DNA of 64,000 nt, taken from NCBI GenBank assembly GCA_030704615.1, contig JAKLZA010000009.1, forward strand, positions 62,001 through 126,000, written 5' to 3'. Within the stretch, counting starts at the first letter, position 1. Each line of letters begins with the position of its first letter. Positions 63,763 through 64,000 of the stretch are shown here, one piece after another. The translations under genes were made by a program, and so were the position numbers. The DNA is from Takakia lepidozioides (Eukaryota > Streptophyta > Takakiopsida > Takakiales > Takakiaceae). A model generated the notes under the pieces. That model was not told where the DNA came from. It saw only the letters and a list, made by a program, of their open reading frames with translations, and did no database searches.

Positions 63763-64000
63763 TTGCTATTTCATGAGCATGAGCGGCATGAGCGGCATGA
63801 GCGGCATGAGCAGAGTAGTAACACAATCGGTTTTCATGAGCAGAAGTACAAATTTCGAAAATAAAAAACAATAAAAAACAATAAAAAACAATAATTTAAT
63901 GCAATGTGTCAGAAAAAACAAATATATTATTCGGCCCCTTGAAGGGAAAATTGCACTTTTGACAGTTGTGCTCATGATATTTTGTCTTCCGCTCATGCCA
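63763..64000 (-). repeat. GCTCATG end block 6 (inverted) and AT-rich interior
   Basis: TTGCTATTTCATGAGC at 63763-63778 begins the block, then ATGAGCGGC repeated three times and CATGAGCAG. AT-rich sequence follows with three ATAAAAAACA units (63859-63890) and single CATGAGC or GCTCATG copies near 63833, 63970 and 63990. The element belonging to this end continues beyond the window. Confidence 0.6.

Overview
The window looks like repeat-rich nuclear DNA of a large-genome plant-lineage eukaryote. It holds plant-style Ty3/gypsy elements (integrase without an obvious chromodomain, plus an extra ORF after integrase), a LINE, MULE-like transposase relics, and genes broken by GT-AG introns. There are no bacterial operons and there is a 500-N scaffold gap. 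A charophyte such as Chara, or a bryophyte or fern, would fit, but the species call is inference.

Layout. 1-10707: Ty3/gypsy element 1, cut by the window start, with three frameshifts and its 3' LTR at 9754-10707. 10790-13960: an array of roughly 22-bp palindromes (GGAAATGCGG mirrored around GCGCC), a divergent pair of related genes of unknown family, and a block of GCTCATG repeats. 14122-15026: an integrase scrap fused to a Pro/Tyr-rich exon. 16248-17010: the N-terminal domain of a transposase. 17892-25318: a multi-exon gene with a ParB-like DGNHR motif followed by a beta-class DNA amino-methyltransferase. A 2.9-kb intron of this gene is filled by about 20 copies of a 115-bp unit carrying a 36-bp hairpin; the gene ends near a GCTCACG/GGAAATAG block at 25675-25830. 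25831-30690: no recognisable gene. 30721-31353: a SWIM zinc-finger exon. 32183-34767: LINE fragment. 34768-35850: MULE-like transposase relic. 35856-42886: a candidate composite element with inverted GCTCAYG termini, a second palindrome array, a transposase relic, the gap, and the 3' end of a second methyltransferase gene. 42879-44304: third transposase copy. 44305-46560: no gene. 46574-51919: an older Ty3/gypsy element on the minus strand with a second RNase H-like domain. 51920-63685: complete Ty3/gypsy element 2, with 995/1016-bp LTRs and a 5-bp target duplication (ACATT). It is inserted in the zinc-knuckle region of the older element, whose remaining piece is at 63691-63762. A last GCTCATG block ends the window.

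The main candidate for something new is the recurring association of (i) palindrome arrays, (ii) a ParB-like/methyltransferase gene or a MULE-like transposase, and (iii) a conserved end motif (TGCTATTTCATGAGC or its GTGAGC variant) that abruptly abuts unrelated sequence. I read this as a family of DNA transposons carrying a prokaryote-like ParB-methyltransferase gene. The copies here look decayed: there are in-frame stops, frameshifts and a catalytic motif that reads DIPD instead of DPPY.
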